From the NCBI RefSeq assembly GCF_009912395.1, contig NZ_WNDO01000002.1:248001-312000 (forward strand): 64,000 bases of DNA, in the 5' to 3' direction. Positions 34,448-43,280 of this stretch are shown piece after piece (the stretch's first letter is position 1; each line of letters begins with the position of its first letter). Below the pieces are notes generated by a model. That model saw only the letters and a list, made by a program, of their open reading frames with translations. It made no database searches and was not told the origin of the DNA. The DNA comes from Luteibacter sp. Lineage in GTDB: Bacteria; Pseudomonadota; Gammaproteobacteria; Xanthomonadales; Rhodanobacteraceae. The position numbers and the translations under genes were made by a program.

Positions 34448-36721
34448 ATGACCCGATTTACGAAAATCGGCGCCACGGCGCTACTTGTCGGCCTTTCCGG
34501 ATGCGCTTCGCTGCCGCAACCCAGCGATGATGGTGCATTGCAGCGAGAGGCGATGGCGGGCACGGAGAAAGCCGCGCCGGTGCCGACGACGATCGACAAC
34601 GCCAATCCGACCACCTCTCGCCTGCCTTCACCGTCGATAGAGCGCGGCACGGGCCAGTTCGTGAAGCTGGTGGGCCTGGCCAAGCCGCGACCCGTCGCGC
34701 AAGGCGAGGGCACCGTCACTTTCAATTTCGAAAACCAACCGGTCGAAGCGGTCGTGAAGGCGATCCTTGGCGACTTGCTGCACGAGAACTACTCGATCGT
34801 GCCGGGCGTGCAGGGCAACGTCTCGTTCTCCACCTCGCAACCGGTCACCGCGGGTGACGCGCTGCCCATCCTCGAGACCTTGTTGTCGTGGACAGGCAAT
34901 GCGCTGGTGCGTACCAACGGTCGCTACGTGGTGATGCCGACCAAGGATGCCGTGCCGGGTAACGTGGTGCCCAGCATTGGCGCGACGGCACCGGTCGGAG
35001 GTCTCCAGGCACGGCTGTATCCGCTGCACTACATCTCGGCCGCCGAGATGCAGAAACTCATCAAGCCCTTTGCCCGGGCCGATTCGATCCTGCTCGCCGA
35101 TCCTACGCGCAACGTGCTCGTGATGGCGGGCACCACGAGCGAGCTGGAAAACTACGGGCGCACGGTGAAGACCTTCGACGTGGACTGGCTCAAGGGCATG
35201 TCCGTCGGCGTCTTCAGCATGCAGCGCGCGCAGGTCAAAGAGCTCACGCCGACGCTCGACAAGCTGTTCGGCGAGAAGGGCAACACGCCCATGGCGGGCC
35301 TGCTGCGCTTCATCCCGATCGAGCGTACCAACTCGCTGGTGGTCATCAGTCCGCAGTCGGCGTATCTGGAAGAAGTGAAGGGCTGGATCGACCGCATCGA
35401 CAGTGGTGGCGGCAACGAGCCGCAGCTCTACGTGTACGACGTGCGCAACGTGCAGGCGGCCGACCTCGCCGATTACCTGTCGGACATCTATGGCAGCGCG
35501 AGTGGCGGTCGTTCTGGCGATCGTGGCGGTCGCGTGGGGCCAGGCCTCAGCTCGGGCACGCTGGGCGGTGGCAACAGCGATCTGGGCAATCGAGGTGGCT
35601 CGGGGCTGGGCAGCACCACCGGCGCGTTCGGCAATACCCCTTCACCGTCGTCGTCGTCGAGCGGTGCGTCGGCCTCCGCAGGTTCGAATGGTGCCAGCGG
35701 TGGCGCGTCCGGCGGACTGGTAACGAGCGCGCTGGGTGACAGTGGTTCGGCATCCGGCTCGGGCGCCGGCGGCAGCTCGGCGCGCCATTCGTCCAGCACC
35801 ACGGAAGACGGCGTGCGCATCGCGTCCGTGGACGGCAGCAACCAGGTCATGGTGCGTTGTCGTCCGTCGCAGTGGAACGAGATCGAGCAGGCCATCAAGC
35901 GCCTCGATACCGTGCCGTTGCAGGTGCAGATCGAAACACGCATCCTCGAGGTCGCACTGACCGGCAGCTTCCAGTTCGGTGTGCAGTGGTATCTCGAAGG
36001 CCTGGTCGGTGGCACCAACGGGTCCGTCGGTCAGCCGGGTAACCAGCAGCAGTGGGCGCTGGGCAACGGCGGCAATGTCTACAACCCGAAGACCGACAGC
36101 TTCTTCTATTCGTTCGTCAACAAGGATATCTCCGTCGCCATTCGCGCGATGGAAAAGAATGGCAACACGAAGGTCCTGTCCGCGCCATCTCTCGTGGTGT
36201 TGAACAACCAGAAGGCGCATATCCAGGTCGGCGACCAGATTCCCATCACCCAGACCTTCGTCAACACCAACGCCAATGCGGGCAACACCTATGGCCAGGT
36301 GGAGTACAAGGACACGGGCGTGATCCTCAATGTGCGCCCGCGCGTGAATCCGGGTGGCCTGGTCTACATGAACGTCAATCAGGTGGTCAGTTCGCCGGGT
36401 GACAAGGACGCCACCACGGGCAACTTCCCCATCCAGCAGCGCGAAGTGGCCACCCAGGTGGCCGTGCAGAGCGGCCAGACCGTGCTGCTGGGCGGCCTCA
36501 TCAAGCAGAACGACAGCCTTTCCAATACCGGTATCCCCGGCCTCAATCGCATACCCATTTTCGGCAGATTGTTCGGTACAACCAGCCGCGACCGGACCCG
36601 CACCGAGCTGATCGTGCTGATCACGCCCCGCGTGATCAGTGACGGCAGCGATGCCAAGCGGATCACGGACGAGTACCAGCAGAAGTTCGAATCGCTGCGT
36701 CCTTACCGCCCCGAGGGCTGA
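34448..36721 (+). CDS. gspD: Type II secretion outer-membrane secretin, lipoprotein type (copy 2)
   Basis: The 757-residue lipoprotein has signal MTRFTKIGATALLVGLSGC (lipobox LSGC) and is followed by STLPQ-like and SDDGALQREAMAGTEKA segments nearly identical to copy 1 at 5807. Domain order is the same: N0-like, N1/N2-like, a Gly/Ser/Ala linker (about residues 350-455, where the two copies differ most), and a secretin barrel ending TELIVLITPRVIS. It follows gspK by 42 bases, so this is the cognate secretin of the gspIJK operon. Both secretins share DNA stretches of more than 50 identical bases. Confidence 0.94.
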   Translation: MTRFTKIGATALLVGLSGCASLPQPSDDGALQREAMAGTEKAAPVPTTIDNANPTTSRLPSPSIERGTGQFVKLVGLAKPRPVAQGEGTVTFNFENQPVEAVVKAILGDLLHENYSIVPGVQGNVSFSTSQPVTAGDALPILETLLSWTGNALVRTNGRYVVMPTKDAVPGNVVPSIGATAPVGGLQARLYPLHYISAAEMQKLIKPFARADSILLADPTRNVLVMAGTTSELENYGRTVKTFDVDWLKGMSVGVFSMQRAQVKELTPTLDKLFGEKGNTPMAGLLRFIPIERTNSLVVISPQSAYLEEVKGWIDRIDSGGGNEPQLYVYDVRNVQAADLADYLSDIYGSASGGRSGDRGGRVGPGLSSGTLGGGNSDLGNRGGSGLGSTTGAFGNTPSPSSSSSGASASAGSNGASGGASGGLVTSALGDSGSASGSGAGGSSARHSSSTTEDGVRIASVDGSNQVMVRCRPSQWNEIEQAIKRLDTVPLQVQIETRILEVALTGSFQFGVQWYLEGLVGGTNGSVGQPGNQQQWALGNGGNVYNPKTDSFFYSFVNKDISVAIRAMEKNGNTKVLSAPSLVVLNNQKAHIQVGDQIPITQTFVNTNANAGNTYGQVEYKDTGVILNVRPRVNPGGLVYMNVNQVVSSPGDKDATTGNFPIQQREVATQVAVQSGQTVLLGGLIKQNDSLSNTGIPGLNRIPIFGRLFGTTSRDRTRTELIVLITPRVISDGSDAKRITDEYQQKFESLRPYRPEG

Positions 36722-36792
36722 ACGACGTCGCATACACCGGCATCACGGGAGCCGCCGCAGATTGGGGTGGTCTTAAGGGTGCGGGAGGATGC

Positions 36793-38469
36793 GTGATCCA
36801 CGATCTGGCCAGCTGGTCCAGGGTGTTGGAGCTGATGCCCACGGCGATGTTCGTGCGCGACGCGTCGCACCGCTGGGTGTTCGTCAATCGCATGGGCTGC
36901 GAGTATTTCGGTGTGTCGCCCGGCGATGTGCTGGGCAAGGACGACGAAGCCCTGTTTCCTCCCGAGCAGGCCGCGCGTTTCGCGCGGGGCGACGAGGCGG
37001 TGCTCGCCGGTGCCGAGGTGGTGGAAAGCGAAGAAGCGGTCACCGACCCCCAGGGGCGGGTCCGTACGCTGATCACCCGCAAGACCTGCATCGAACTCGA
37101 CGGGCAGCCCCATGTGTTGGCGTCGGTCACCGACATCACCGAACTGCGTGAATCCGAAGCGCATGTGCGTTGGCTCGCCTATCACGACGCGTTGACCGCG
37201 CTGGCGAACAGGACGTCGCTGTTTTCGCGCCTGGATGCCGCGGTGGCAAGGGCGGCCGCCGGCCAGGGCGAGGCGGCGCTGTTCTACCTGGACCTCGATG
37301 GGTTCAAGCGCGTGAACGATACTTACGGACATCAGGCCGGCGATGAACTGCTGCTGCAGTTCGGTACGCGACTGCGTGGCGCGGTGCGCGCGGAAGACAT
37401 CGTCGCCCGCATCGGCGGTGACGAATTCGCGATGCTGGTCGAAGACGACGGCACGCTCGATATTGATGCGCTTGCCTCGCGCGTGCTGGATCTGGCGAGC
37501 ATGCCGTTCGACGTATTGTCCGCGAAGGCGCTGGTGGGTACGTCCGTCGGTATCGTTCGACTGGATCGCGACGCTGTCGCGGCAGGCGAAATGGCGCGCA
37601 AGGCCGACGCCGCGCTTTACGAAGCGAAGAAGCGTCGCAATCGCTATGTCGTCTATACCGATGAACTCGACGCAGCCGTCGCGCATCGCCGCAAAATGGA
37701 AGTGGCGCTAGACGAGGCGCTGTCTACCGGGGAAGGGCTTGCCTGTCACTACCAGCCCCTGGTGGATGCCGCGTCCGGCCACGTAGTCGGCGTCGAAGCC
37801 TTGGCCCGCTGGCGGCATCCCACGCTTGGCGTGGTATCGCCGATGCAGTTCGTCGCCGTCGCCGAGGAAACCGGCCTGATCGGCCGGCTGGGCGAATGGA
37901 TGCTGCGCACCGCCTGCGCTCGCGTCGTGGGGCTGCCGGAGCTGTTCGTGGCGGTGAATGTCAGCGCGGTCCAACTGCGCGACGATCGGTTCGCGGACAG
38001 GGTGCTGGCGATCCTCGCGCAAACGGGTCTGCCCGCGGCCCGGCTCGAACTGGAGATCACCGAGACCGCCATCGTCCATGCGGACGGCGCGGCGGTACGC
38101 CTGCTGAGGCAGTTGCGGAAGGCGGGCGTGCGCATTTCGCTCGACGACTTCGGTACGGGCTATTCCAGCCTGACCCTGCTGAAGGACCTGGACGTGGACA
38201 AGGTGAAGATCGACCGGTCCTTCGTGCAGATGGCTCCGCTGGCGGAGGACTCCGCCGCCATCGTCCGCGCGGTGTCACACCTGGGTGCGGCGCTGGGACT
38301 GACGGTGGTGGCCGAAGGGGTGGAGACCGAGGAGCAGTGCCGTTTTCTGCAGGACGCGGGCTGCGACGAACTCCAGGGCTACCTTTTCTCCGCTGCCGTC
38401 CCGGAAGATCGGATCGAGCGCATGAGGTCGTCGTTCACGCCTTGCCCGTCGGTGGACTCGGCCACATAG
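36793..38469 (+). CDS. PAS-GGDEF-EAL protein, c-di-GMP synthesis and/or breakdown
   Basis: The 558-residue soluble protein has an N-terminal PAS domain (about residues 1-115; LMPTAMFVRDASHRWVFVNR). A GGDEF domain follows (IGGDEFAML, DLDGFKRVND) with an RxxD inhibitory site (RAED), then an EAL domain (GVEALARWRHP, NVSAVQLRD, ETAIVHADG, DDFGTGYSSL, KIDRSF, AEGVETEEQC). All catalytic signatures of both domains look intact, so net activity cannot be called. GTG start with GGGAGG upstream. Its last 91 bases overlap the convergent gene at 38379. Confidence 0.92.
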   Translation: MIHDLASWSRVLELMPTAMFVRDASHRWVFVNRMGCEYFGVSPGDVLGKDDEALFPPEQAARFARGDEAVLAGAEVVESEEAVTDPQGRVRTLITRKTCIELDGQPHVLASVTDITELRESEAHVRWLAYHDALTALANRTSLFSRLDAAVARAAAGQGEAALFYLDLDGFKRVNDTYGHQAGDELLLQFGTRLRGAVRAEDIVARIGGDEFAMLVEDDGTLDIDALASRVLDLASMPFDVLSAKALVGTSVGIVRLDRDAVAAGEMARKADAALYEAKKRRNRYVVYTDELDAAVAHRRKMEVALDEALSTGEGLACHYQPLVDAASGHVVGVEALARWRHPTLGVVSPMQFVAVAEETGLIGRLGEWMLRTACARVVGLPELFVAVNVSAVQLRDDRFADRVLAILAQTGLPAARLELEITETAIVHADGAAVRLLRQLRKAGVRISLDDFGTGYSSLTLLKDLDVDKVKIDRSFVQMAPLAEDSAAIVRAVSHLGAALGLTVVAEGVETEEQCRFLQDAGCDELQGYLFSAAVPEDRIERMRSSFTPCPSVDSAT

Positions 38470-39080
38470 GGCATGGGCCAGGTGTGGCGCAGGTCGGGCA
38501 TGCCGGGGACGGTGGTCGGTTGCGGCATCGGCAGGGGCATGCGCGGCCCTGGTGTATCGCCCGTGGCGTCGCCGACGATGGCGATCACGCAGTCGCCGCT
38601 TTCCTGGGAGGTGCCGAACGACAGTCGCCCCCACGGCATCTGCATCATCAGGTAGCGGTTGGGCAACATCGACGGTGCGGCCGGCAGGTGCGTATCGGAG
38701 CCGGTCGCGTGAAAGGTCGCCGGCAAGTCGGCACGCGAGAAGCAGGGCCGCTGTTCGAGCTGGATGGAGGTGAAGCGGACCATCGCCACGTCGCCGCCCT
38801 CGTCGAAGCCGCGGGCTTCGAAGGCGCTCACGCGATAGCCGTCGCGGGTGATGAAGGGTTCGCTGCGGACGATCAGCGGCGGCGCATCCGGGGTGGCATG
38901 CAGGCCGCCGGGGAGCTTGCGCGAGAGCATGTCCATCGCATTGGGCAACGTGGCCATGGTGCCGTTGATCAGCTCAACCAAGGTCTTGTCGCTGCGCTGG
39001 ATGGCCGCCACGGGCTGGGCACCGGCGGTCGTGGCCAGGGCGGCGGCGATCAGGGCGACGAGCGGACGGTACGGGCGCAT
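38379..39080 (-). CDS. Exported protein of unknown function
   Basis: From ATG 39080 the protein has 233 residues and a clear signal peptide (MRPYRPLVALIAAALATTAGAQ). The rest shows no motif I can name: it has two cysteines (RPCFSRAD and GDCVIAIVG) that may pair, a mixed alpha/beta pattern, and a Pro/Met-rich stretch near the C-terminus. A longer upstream frame to 39704 is antisense to selO and rejected. The 3' end overlaps the GGDEF-EAL gene on the other strand by 91 bases. The gene is divergent from selO. Confidence 0.65.
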   Translation of the reverse strand: MRPYRPLVALIAAALATTAGAQPVAAIQRSDKTLVELINGTMATLPNAMDMLSRKLPGGLHATPDAPPLIVRSEPFITRDGYRVSAFEARGFDEGGDVAMVRFTSIQLEQRPCFSRADLPATFHATGSDTHLPAAPSMLPNRYLMMQMPWGRLSFGTSQESGDCVIAIVGDATGDTPGPRMPLPMPQPTTVPGMPDLRHTWPMPYVAESTDGQGVNDDLMRSIRSSGTAAEKR

Positions 39081-39214
39081 GGGACGCGACGACAGGGATT
39101 CGGGGGCGCTAGTGTGCACGACTTCGGGGGCGACGTGAGGGCAGTGAGGTCGGCAGGGCTTGCATGTCGCCCCGGCGCCCGGATATTTCCCTGAACGTTC
39201 CACGATCGATCCCG

Positions 39215-40768
39215 ATGACCGACCTCCATTTCGACAACGCCTTCGTCCGCGAGCTGCCTGGCGACCCTTCCGGCGGGAACGAGCCCAGGCAGGTGGCCGG
39301 CGCCGCCTATTCGCTCGTGCGGCCCACGCCGGTGGCCGCGCCGCGGCTCGTGGCAGCCTCCCCGGAGGTCGCTGCGATGCTGGGCCTGGACCCTGCCGCG
39401 CCGGGCTTCGCGGAGGTTTTCGCCGGCAACCGTGCGCTGCCCAGCATGACGGGCTACGCCATGGCCTATGGCGGCCACCAGTTCGGCCAGTGGGCCGGCC
39501 AGCTCGGTGACGGGCGGGCCATCGGCCTGGGCGAGGTGCTGACGGCGACCCAGGGTCGCCAGGAGCTGCAACTAAAAGGGGCAGGGCGCACGCCGTACTC
39601 GCGTGGGGCCGATGGCCGCGCGGTATTGCGCTCGTCCATTCGCGAGTTCCTGTGCAGCGAGGCCATGCATCATCTGGGCGTTCCGACCACCCGGGCGCTA
39701 TCACTAGTGGCCACGGGCGACGAGGTGGTGCGCGATGTGCTCTACGACGGCCACCCCGCGCCGGAGCCCGGGGCGATCGTTTGCCGCGTGGCGCCCAGCT
39801 TCATCCGCTTCGGCTCGTTCGAGCTGCCGTCGTCGCGCAACGACCTCGACCTGCTGCGTCGCCTGGTGGATTTCACCATCGCCACGCACTTTCCTGCGAT
39901 CCAGTCGTTGCCGGCCGCCGAGCGTCTCGCGGCGTTTTTCCGCGAGGTCTGCGAACGCACCGCCACGCTGATGGCGCACTGGATGCGCGTGGGCTTTGTC
40001 CATGGCGTGATGAACACGGACAACATGTCCATCCTGGGCCTCACCATCGACTACGGTCCCTATGGCTGGGTCGACGATTTCGATCCGGACTGGACGCCGA
40101 ACACCACCGATCGTCGCCAGCGTCGCTACCGTTTCGGCCAGCAGCCGAACGTGGCCTGGTGGAACTTGCAACGGCTGGCCCAGGCGCTGGCGCCCCTGTT
40201 CGACGGCGTGGAGGCCTTGCAGGCCGGACTGGATCGCTACGTGGAGGTCTTCGAAGCCACCGACGCGGCGTTCGCCCTCGGGAAGCTGGGCCTGCTCGAC
40301 ACGCGACCGGGCGATGAGGCGCTGGTGGCCGACCTGCGCGGCGTCCTGGCCGCCGGCGGCATGGACATGACGATCTTCTTCCGCGACCTGGCCCTGCTCG
40401 ACATCGACGCGCCGCATGCGGGCACGGTGGGGGCGGCGTTCTACGAGGAGGCCCGCCGCGTCGCGACGCAGGAGCTTCTCGATGGCTGGCTGGGTCGGTA
40501 TGCGGCACGGGTCAGGGAAGAAGGCTCGCCGGAGGGCGAGCGCCTCGCGCTGATGCATGCCTCGAACCCGCGCTACGTACTGCGCAACTACCTCGCCCAG
40601 GAGGCGATCGATTGGGCGGAGCGGGGCGACGATGCCGGTGTCCATGACCTGCTGGACACGCTGCGCCGTCCCTACGACGAGCAACCGGGTCGCGACCACC
40701 TGGCCGGGCGCCGTCCCGAGTGGGCACGCGACCGGGTAGGGTGCTCGATGCTCTCGTGCAGCAGCTGA
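39215..40768 (+). CDS. selO: SelO/YdiU-family protein adenylyltransferase (AMPylator)
   Basis: The 517-residue protein is a pseudokinase-fold enzyme that transfers AMP from ATP to Ser/Thr/Tyr of target proteins, mostly in redox homeostasis. Family blocks are plain: [23 protein letters not shown] (glycine-rich region), [51 protein letters not shown] (catalytic HGVMNTDN), and [13 protein letters not shown] with the metal-binding aspartate. It ends CSS: the Cys three from the end is where eukaryotic homologues carry selenocysteine. ATG 39215 gives the family N-terminus; the ribosome site is weak. Confidence 0.95.
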   Translation: MTDLHFDNAFVRELPGDPSGGNEPRQVAGAAYSLVRPTPVAAPRLVAASPEVAAMLGLDPAAPGFAEVFAGNRALPSMTGYAMAYGGHQFGQWAGQLGDGRAIGLGEVLTATQGRQELQLKGAGRTPYSRGADGRAVLRSSIREFLCSEAMHHLGVPTTRALSLVATGDEVVRDVLYDGHPAPEPGAIVCRVAPSFIRFGSFELPSSRNDLDLLRRLVDFTIATHFPAIQSLPAAERLAAFFREVCERTATLMAHWMRVGFVHGVMNTDNMSILGLTIDYGPYGWVDDFDPDWTPNTTDRRQRRYRFGQQPNVAWWNLQRLAQALAPLFDGVEALQAGLDRYVEVFEATDAAFALGKLGLLDTRPGDEALVADLRGVLAAGGMDMTIFFRDLALLDIDAPHAGTVGAAFYEEARRVATQELLDGWLGRYAARVREEGSPEGERLALMHASNPRYVLRNYLAQEAIDWAERGDDAGVHDLLDTLRRPYDEQPGRDHLAGRRPEWARDRVGCSMLSCSS

Positions 40769-40775
40769 TCGGGTA

Positions 40776-40804
40776 GGGCGAAAGGCATCGGGTGCCTTTC
40801 GCCC
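40776..40804. other. Strong hairpin between selO and rsmC
   Basis: GGGCGAAAGGCA (40776-40787) and TGCCTTTCGCCC (40793-40804) form a perfect 12-pair stem with a TCGGG loop, just after the selO stop codon. No T run follows on either strand, so it is a terminator only in a broad sense. Confidence 0.5.
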
Positions 40805-40866
40805 TCGGGAAAACGGCGCGCTGTCGCTAGAATGGTCGGTCCCGATCCCCGCGAGTCCGTCCTGCC

Positions 40867-41923
40867 GTGTCTGCCGGTTCTGCTTCCGATGCCGCCCTCG
40901 AGGCGCTGTTCGTCCCGTTTTCCACGGGCGAACTCGCGCTGCCGCCCAAGGGTGACCTGCTCTTGCTTCGCGCGCGCGACGGCTTCGCGCTGCGCGAGCA
41001 CCGGCGTCCGGGCTGGATGATGCAGCAGTCGTTCAAGCCGGCCGCCAACGCGCTGGCGCGGTCCGGTTTCGAGGTAGTGGCCGAGCCGCCGGAGGGGCGC
41101 TACACGATCGTGATGGTGTTGCCGACGCGTCAGCGCGAGGAGACGCGCGCCTTGTTCGCGCAGGCCATGGCGCGGCGCGGCGCGGGCGGCATCGTGCTCG
41201 TGGCGGTGCCCAATACCGAGGGCGCCAAGACCGCTGAGGCCGATCTGGCCCTGCTCGCAGGTGGCGTCACGACACTGTCCAAACACAAGTGCCGGGTGTT
41301 TTGGACGCGATCGGACGCGGTGGCCGATCCGTCGCTGATGGAGGCGTGGCTGGCGCTCGACGCGCCGGTTTGCGTGGCTGACGACCGGTTCACCAGCCGT
41401 CGCGGCCTGTTCGCCTGGGATCGGATCGATATCGCCTCGGCGCTGCTCGCGGAGGTATTGCCGAACGACCTGTCCGGCCGCTTGGCCGATCTCGGTGCGG
41501 GCTTCGGTTATCTCGCCTGCGAGGCCATCGCGCGTTGCGAGGGCATCGTGTCCGCCGACCTGTACGAGGCCGAGGCGCGCGCTGGTGCCAGCCCGAGCCA
41601 ACCTCGCTGAGGCCGTCGCCCGTTCCGGCCGCGCCGTGGAGACCGCGGTGCACTGGCATGACGTGACCCAGGGCGTCCCCGCCACGTACGACGTGGTGTT
41701 GTCCAACCCGCCGTTCCACCAAGGGCACGCGGGAGAGCCCGACCTGGGGCGGGCATTCATTCTCTCCGCGGCCCGTGCGCTGTCGCCGCGCGGACGGTTC
41801 TGGATGGTGGCCAACCGCCACCTGGCCTACGAGGCCACGCTTGCCGCGCATTTCGGCGCGGTGCGTACGGTTGTGGAACGCGATGGATTCAAGGTCATCG
41901 AAGCAAAGGAGCCCCGCCAATGA
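40867..41923 (+). pseudogene. rsmC: 16S rRNA m2G1207 methyltransferase RsmC, interrupted by a frameshift
   Basis: Two overlapping frames together encode one RsmC. The first (40867-41610, GTG start) has the N-terminal RsmC domain and the SAM motif LADLGAGFGYL, continuing to LYEAEARA. The second frame supplies LVPARANLAEAV, the catalytic SNPPFH motif and the C-terminus to 41923. They join at about 41572-41585 in the run GAGGCGCGCGCTGG: two bases too few (or one too many) in a CG dinucleotide run. Intact RsmC is about 340 residues, which the joined frames match. It may be a real mutation, slippage, or a sequencing error. The stop overlaps the rsuA start (ATGA). Confidence 0.85.
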
Positions 41924-42618
41924 AACTCTTACGCCTGTTGGCGAACCTCGGCTATGGCAGCCGCAAGCAGGTCGCGGCGATGTTCCGCGAAGGACTGGTC
42001 ACCGACGCTTCGGGCGAGGTGCTTTACGCGGACGACAAGATGGAGCATGCCGACGTGCGCTTCGACGGCGAGCCGCTCGATCCGCCGCAGGGCCTGGTGG
42101 TGATGCTGCACAAGCCCACGGGGTACACCTGCTCGCGCAAGGACGTGGGGCGCCTGGTCTACGACCTGCTGCCGCCGCGGTTCGGCCTGCGCAATCCCGT
42201 GCTGTCCACGGTAGGCCGGCTCGATCGGGATACGTCGGGCCTGTTGCTGTTCACCGACGATGGCGGCCTGCTGCACCGGATCATCTCACCGCGCGCATCG
42301 GTGGCGAAGGTCTACGAAGCGACGCTCGCGCAGGACCTGCGCGGCGACGAAGGCGCCCTTTTCGCGGCCGGTACCCTGATGCTCGACGGCGAGACGGATC
42401 CCCTGGAGCCGGCGACGCTCGAGGTGCTCGGGCCGCGACAGGTGCGCCTGACCCTCACCGAGGGCCGTTACCACCAGGTTCGCCGCATGTTCGCCGCCGT
42501 AGGCAACCACGTGGAGACGTTGCGGCGCACGGCGCTGGGTGGCCTATCGCTGGATGGCCTGCCCTCCGGCGAATGGCGGGCGCTGTCGCCCGACGACGTG
42601 CGCGGTATTTTCGGCTAA
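41920..42618 (+). CDS. rsuA: 16S rRNA pseudouridine synthase of the RsuA/RluB/E family
   Basis: The 232-residue enzyme isomerises a uridine in rRNA (position 516 of 16S in RsuA). An S4-like N-terminus (LLANLGYGSRKQVAAMFREG) is followed by the catalytic block VGRLDRDTSGLLLFT, whose aspartate is the nucleophile, and YEATL ... LTEGRYHQVRRMFAAVGNHV. Length matches RsuA rather than the longer RluB. Four-base overlap with rsmC makes an rRNA-modification operon. RluE is the other possibility. Confidence 0.88.
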   Translation: MKLLRLLANLGYGSRKQVAAMFREGLVTDASGEVLYADDKMEHADVRFDGEPLDPPQGLVVMLHKPTGYTCSRKDVGRLVYDLLPPRFGLRNPVLSTVGRLDRDTSGLLLFTDDGGLLHRIISPRASVAKVYEATLAQDLRGDEGALFAAGTLMLDGETDPLEPATLEVLGPRQVRLTLTEGRYHQVRRMFAAVGNHVETLRRTALGGLSLDGLPSGEWRALSPDDVRGIFG

Positions 42619-42693
42619 GCACGTGCGGTATGGACGCGCTGTCCACGGCGGGTGCAGTATCCCGGGGTTTCCTAGACCCGGAGGAGTGGCACG

Positions 42694-43222
42694 ATGAAGA
42701 AGTTTCGCGATCGTCGCGGCAGGTTTGTTCGTGTGTGCGGCCGCGCAGGCTGCCGAGAAGAGCGTGGTGGTTCCGATGACCCTGGTCACCGCCAATGGCG
42801 TGGGTGCCTCGGTGGGCAAGGTCACCGTGACCGAGAGCGCGCAGGGCCTGGTGTTCACGCCGGACCTCAAGGGCCTGCCGCAGGGTACGCACGGCTTCCA
42901 CCTGCATGAGAAGCCGAGCTGCGCACCCGGCGAGAAGGACGGCAAGATGGGCGCCGCCCTGGCGGCGGGCGGCCACTACGACCCCGAGCACACCGGCAAG
43001 CACGAAGGCCCGGACGCCATGGGGCACGAGGGCGACCTGCCAAAGATCGAGATCGGCGCCGACGGCACCGACACCACGGCAGTCACCGCGCCGCGCCTGA
43101 AGAGCCTCGCGACGCTGAAGGGCCACGCCCTGATGATCCACGCGGGCGGCGACAACTATTCCGACCAGCCCGAGCCGCTCGGCGGCGGCGGAGCACGCAT
43201 CGCCTGCGGCGTGGTGAAATAA
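42694..43222 (+). pseudogene. sodC: Periplasmic Cu/Zn superoxide dismutase with frameshift in the signal peptide
   Basis: The mature enzyme is complete. Copper and zinc ligand regions are [36 protein letters not shown] and [17 protein letters not shown], and the C-terminal cysteine is in RIACGVV. GGAGGAG at 42680-42686 precedes ATG 42694, but that frame (MKKFRDRR) leaves the SodC frame. Removing one T from TTT at 42703-42705 restores a normal signal peptide ([21 protein letters not shown]). As read, only a TTG at 42725 could start the SodC frame. Either the gene is inactivated, or the extra T is a sequencing error. Confidence 0.85.
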
Positions 43223-43226
43223 AAGC

Positions 43227-43273
43227 ATCGCGCGCAAGCGCGCTCCTACAGTAGGAGCGTGCTTGCACGCGAT
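43227..43273. repeat. Paired REP element with compensatory stem change
   Basis: ATCGCGCGCAAGCGCGCTCCTAC (43227-43249) and, one base later, GTAGGAGCGTGCTTGCACGCGAT (43251-43273). The second arm differs from the standard unit at two positions that pair with each other (CG to TA), so its hairpin is kept. It separates the convergent sodC and diguanylate cyclase genes. Confidence 0.85.
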
Positions 43274-43280
43274 CGGGGTA

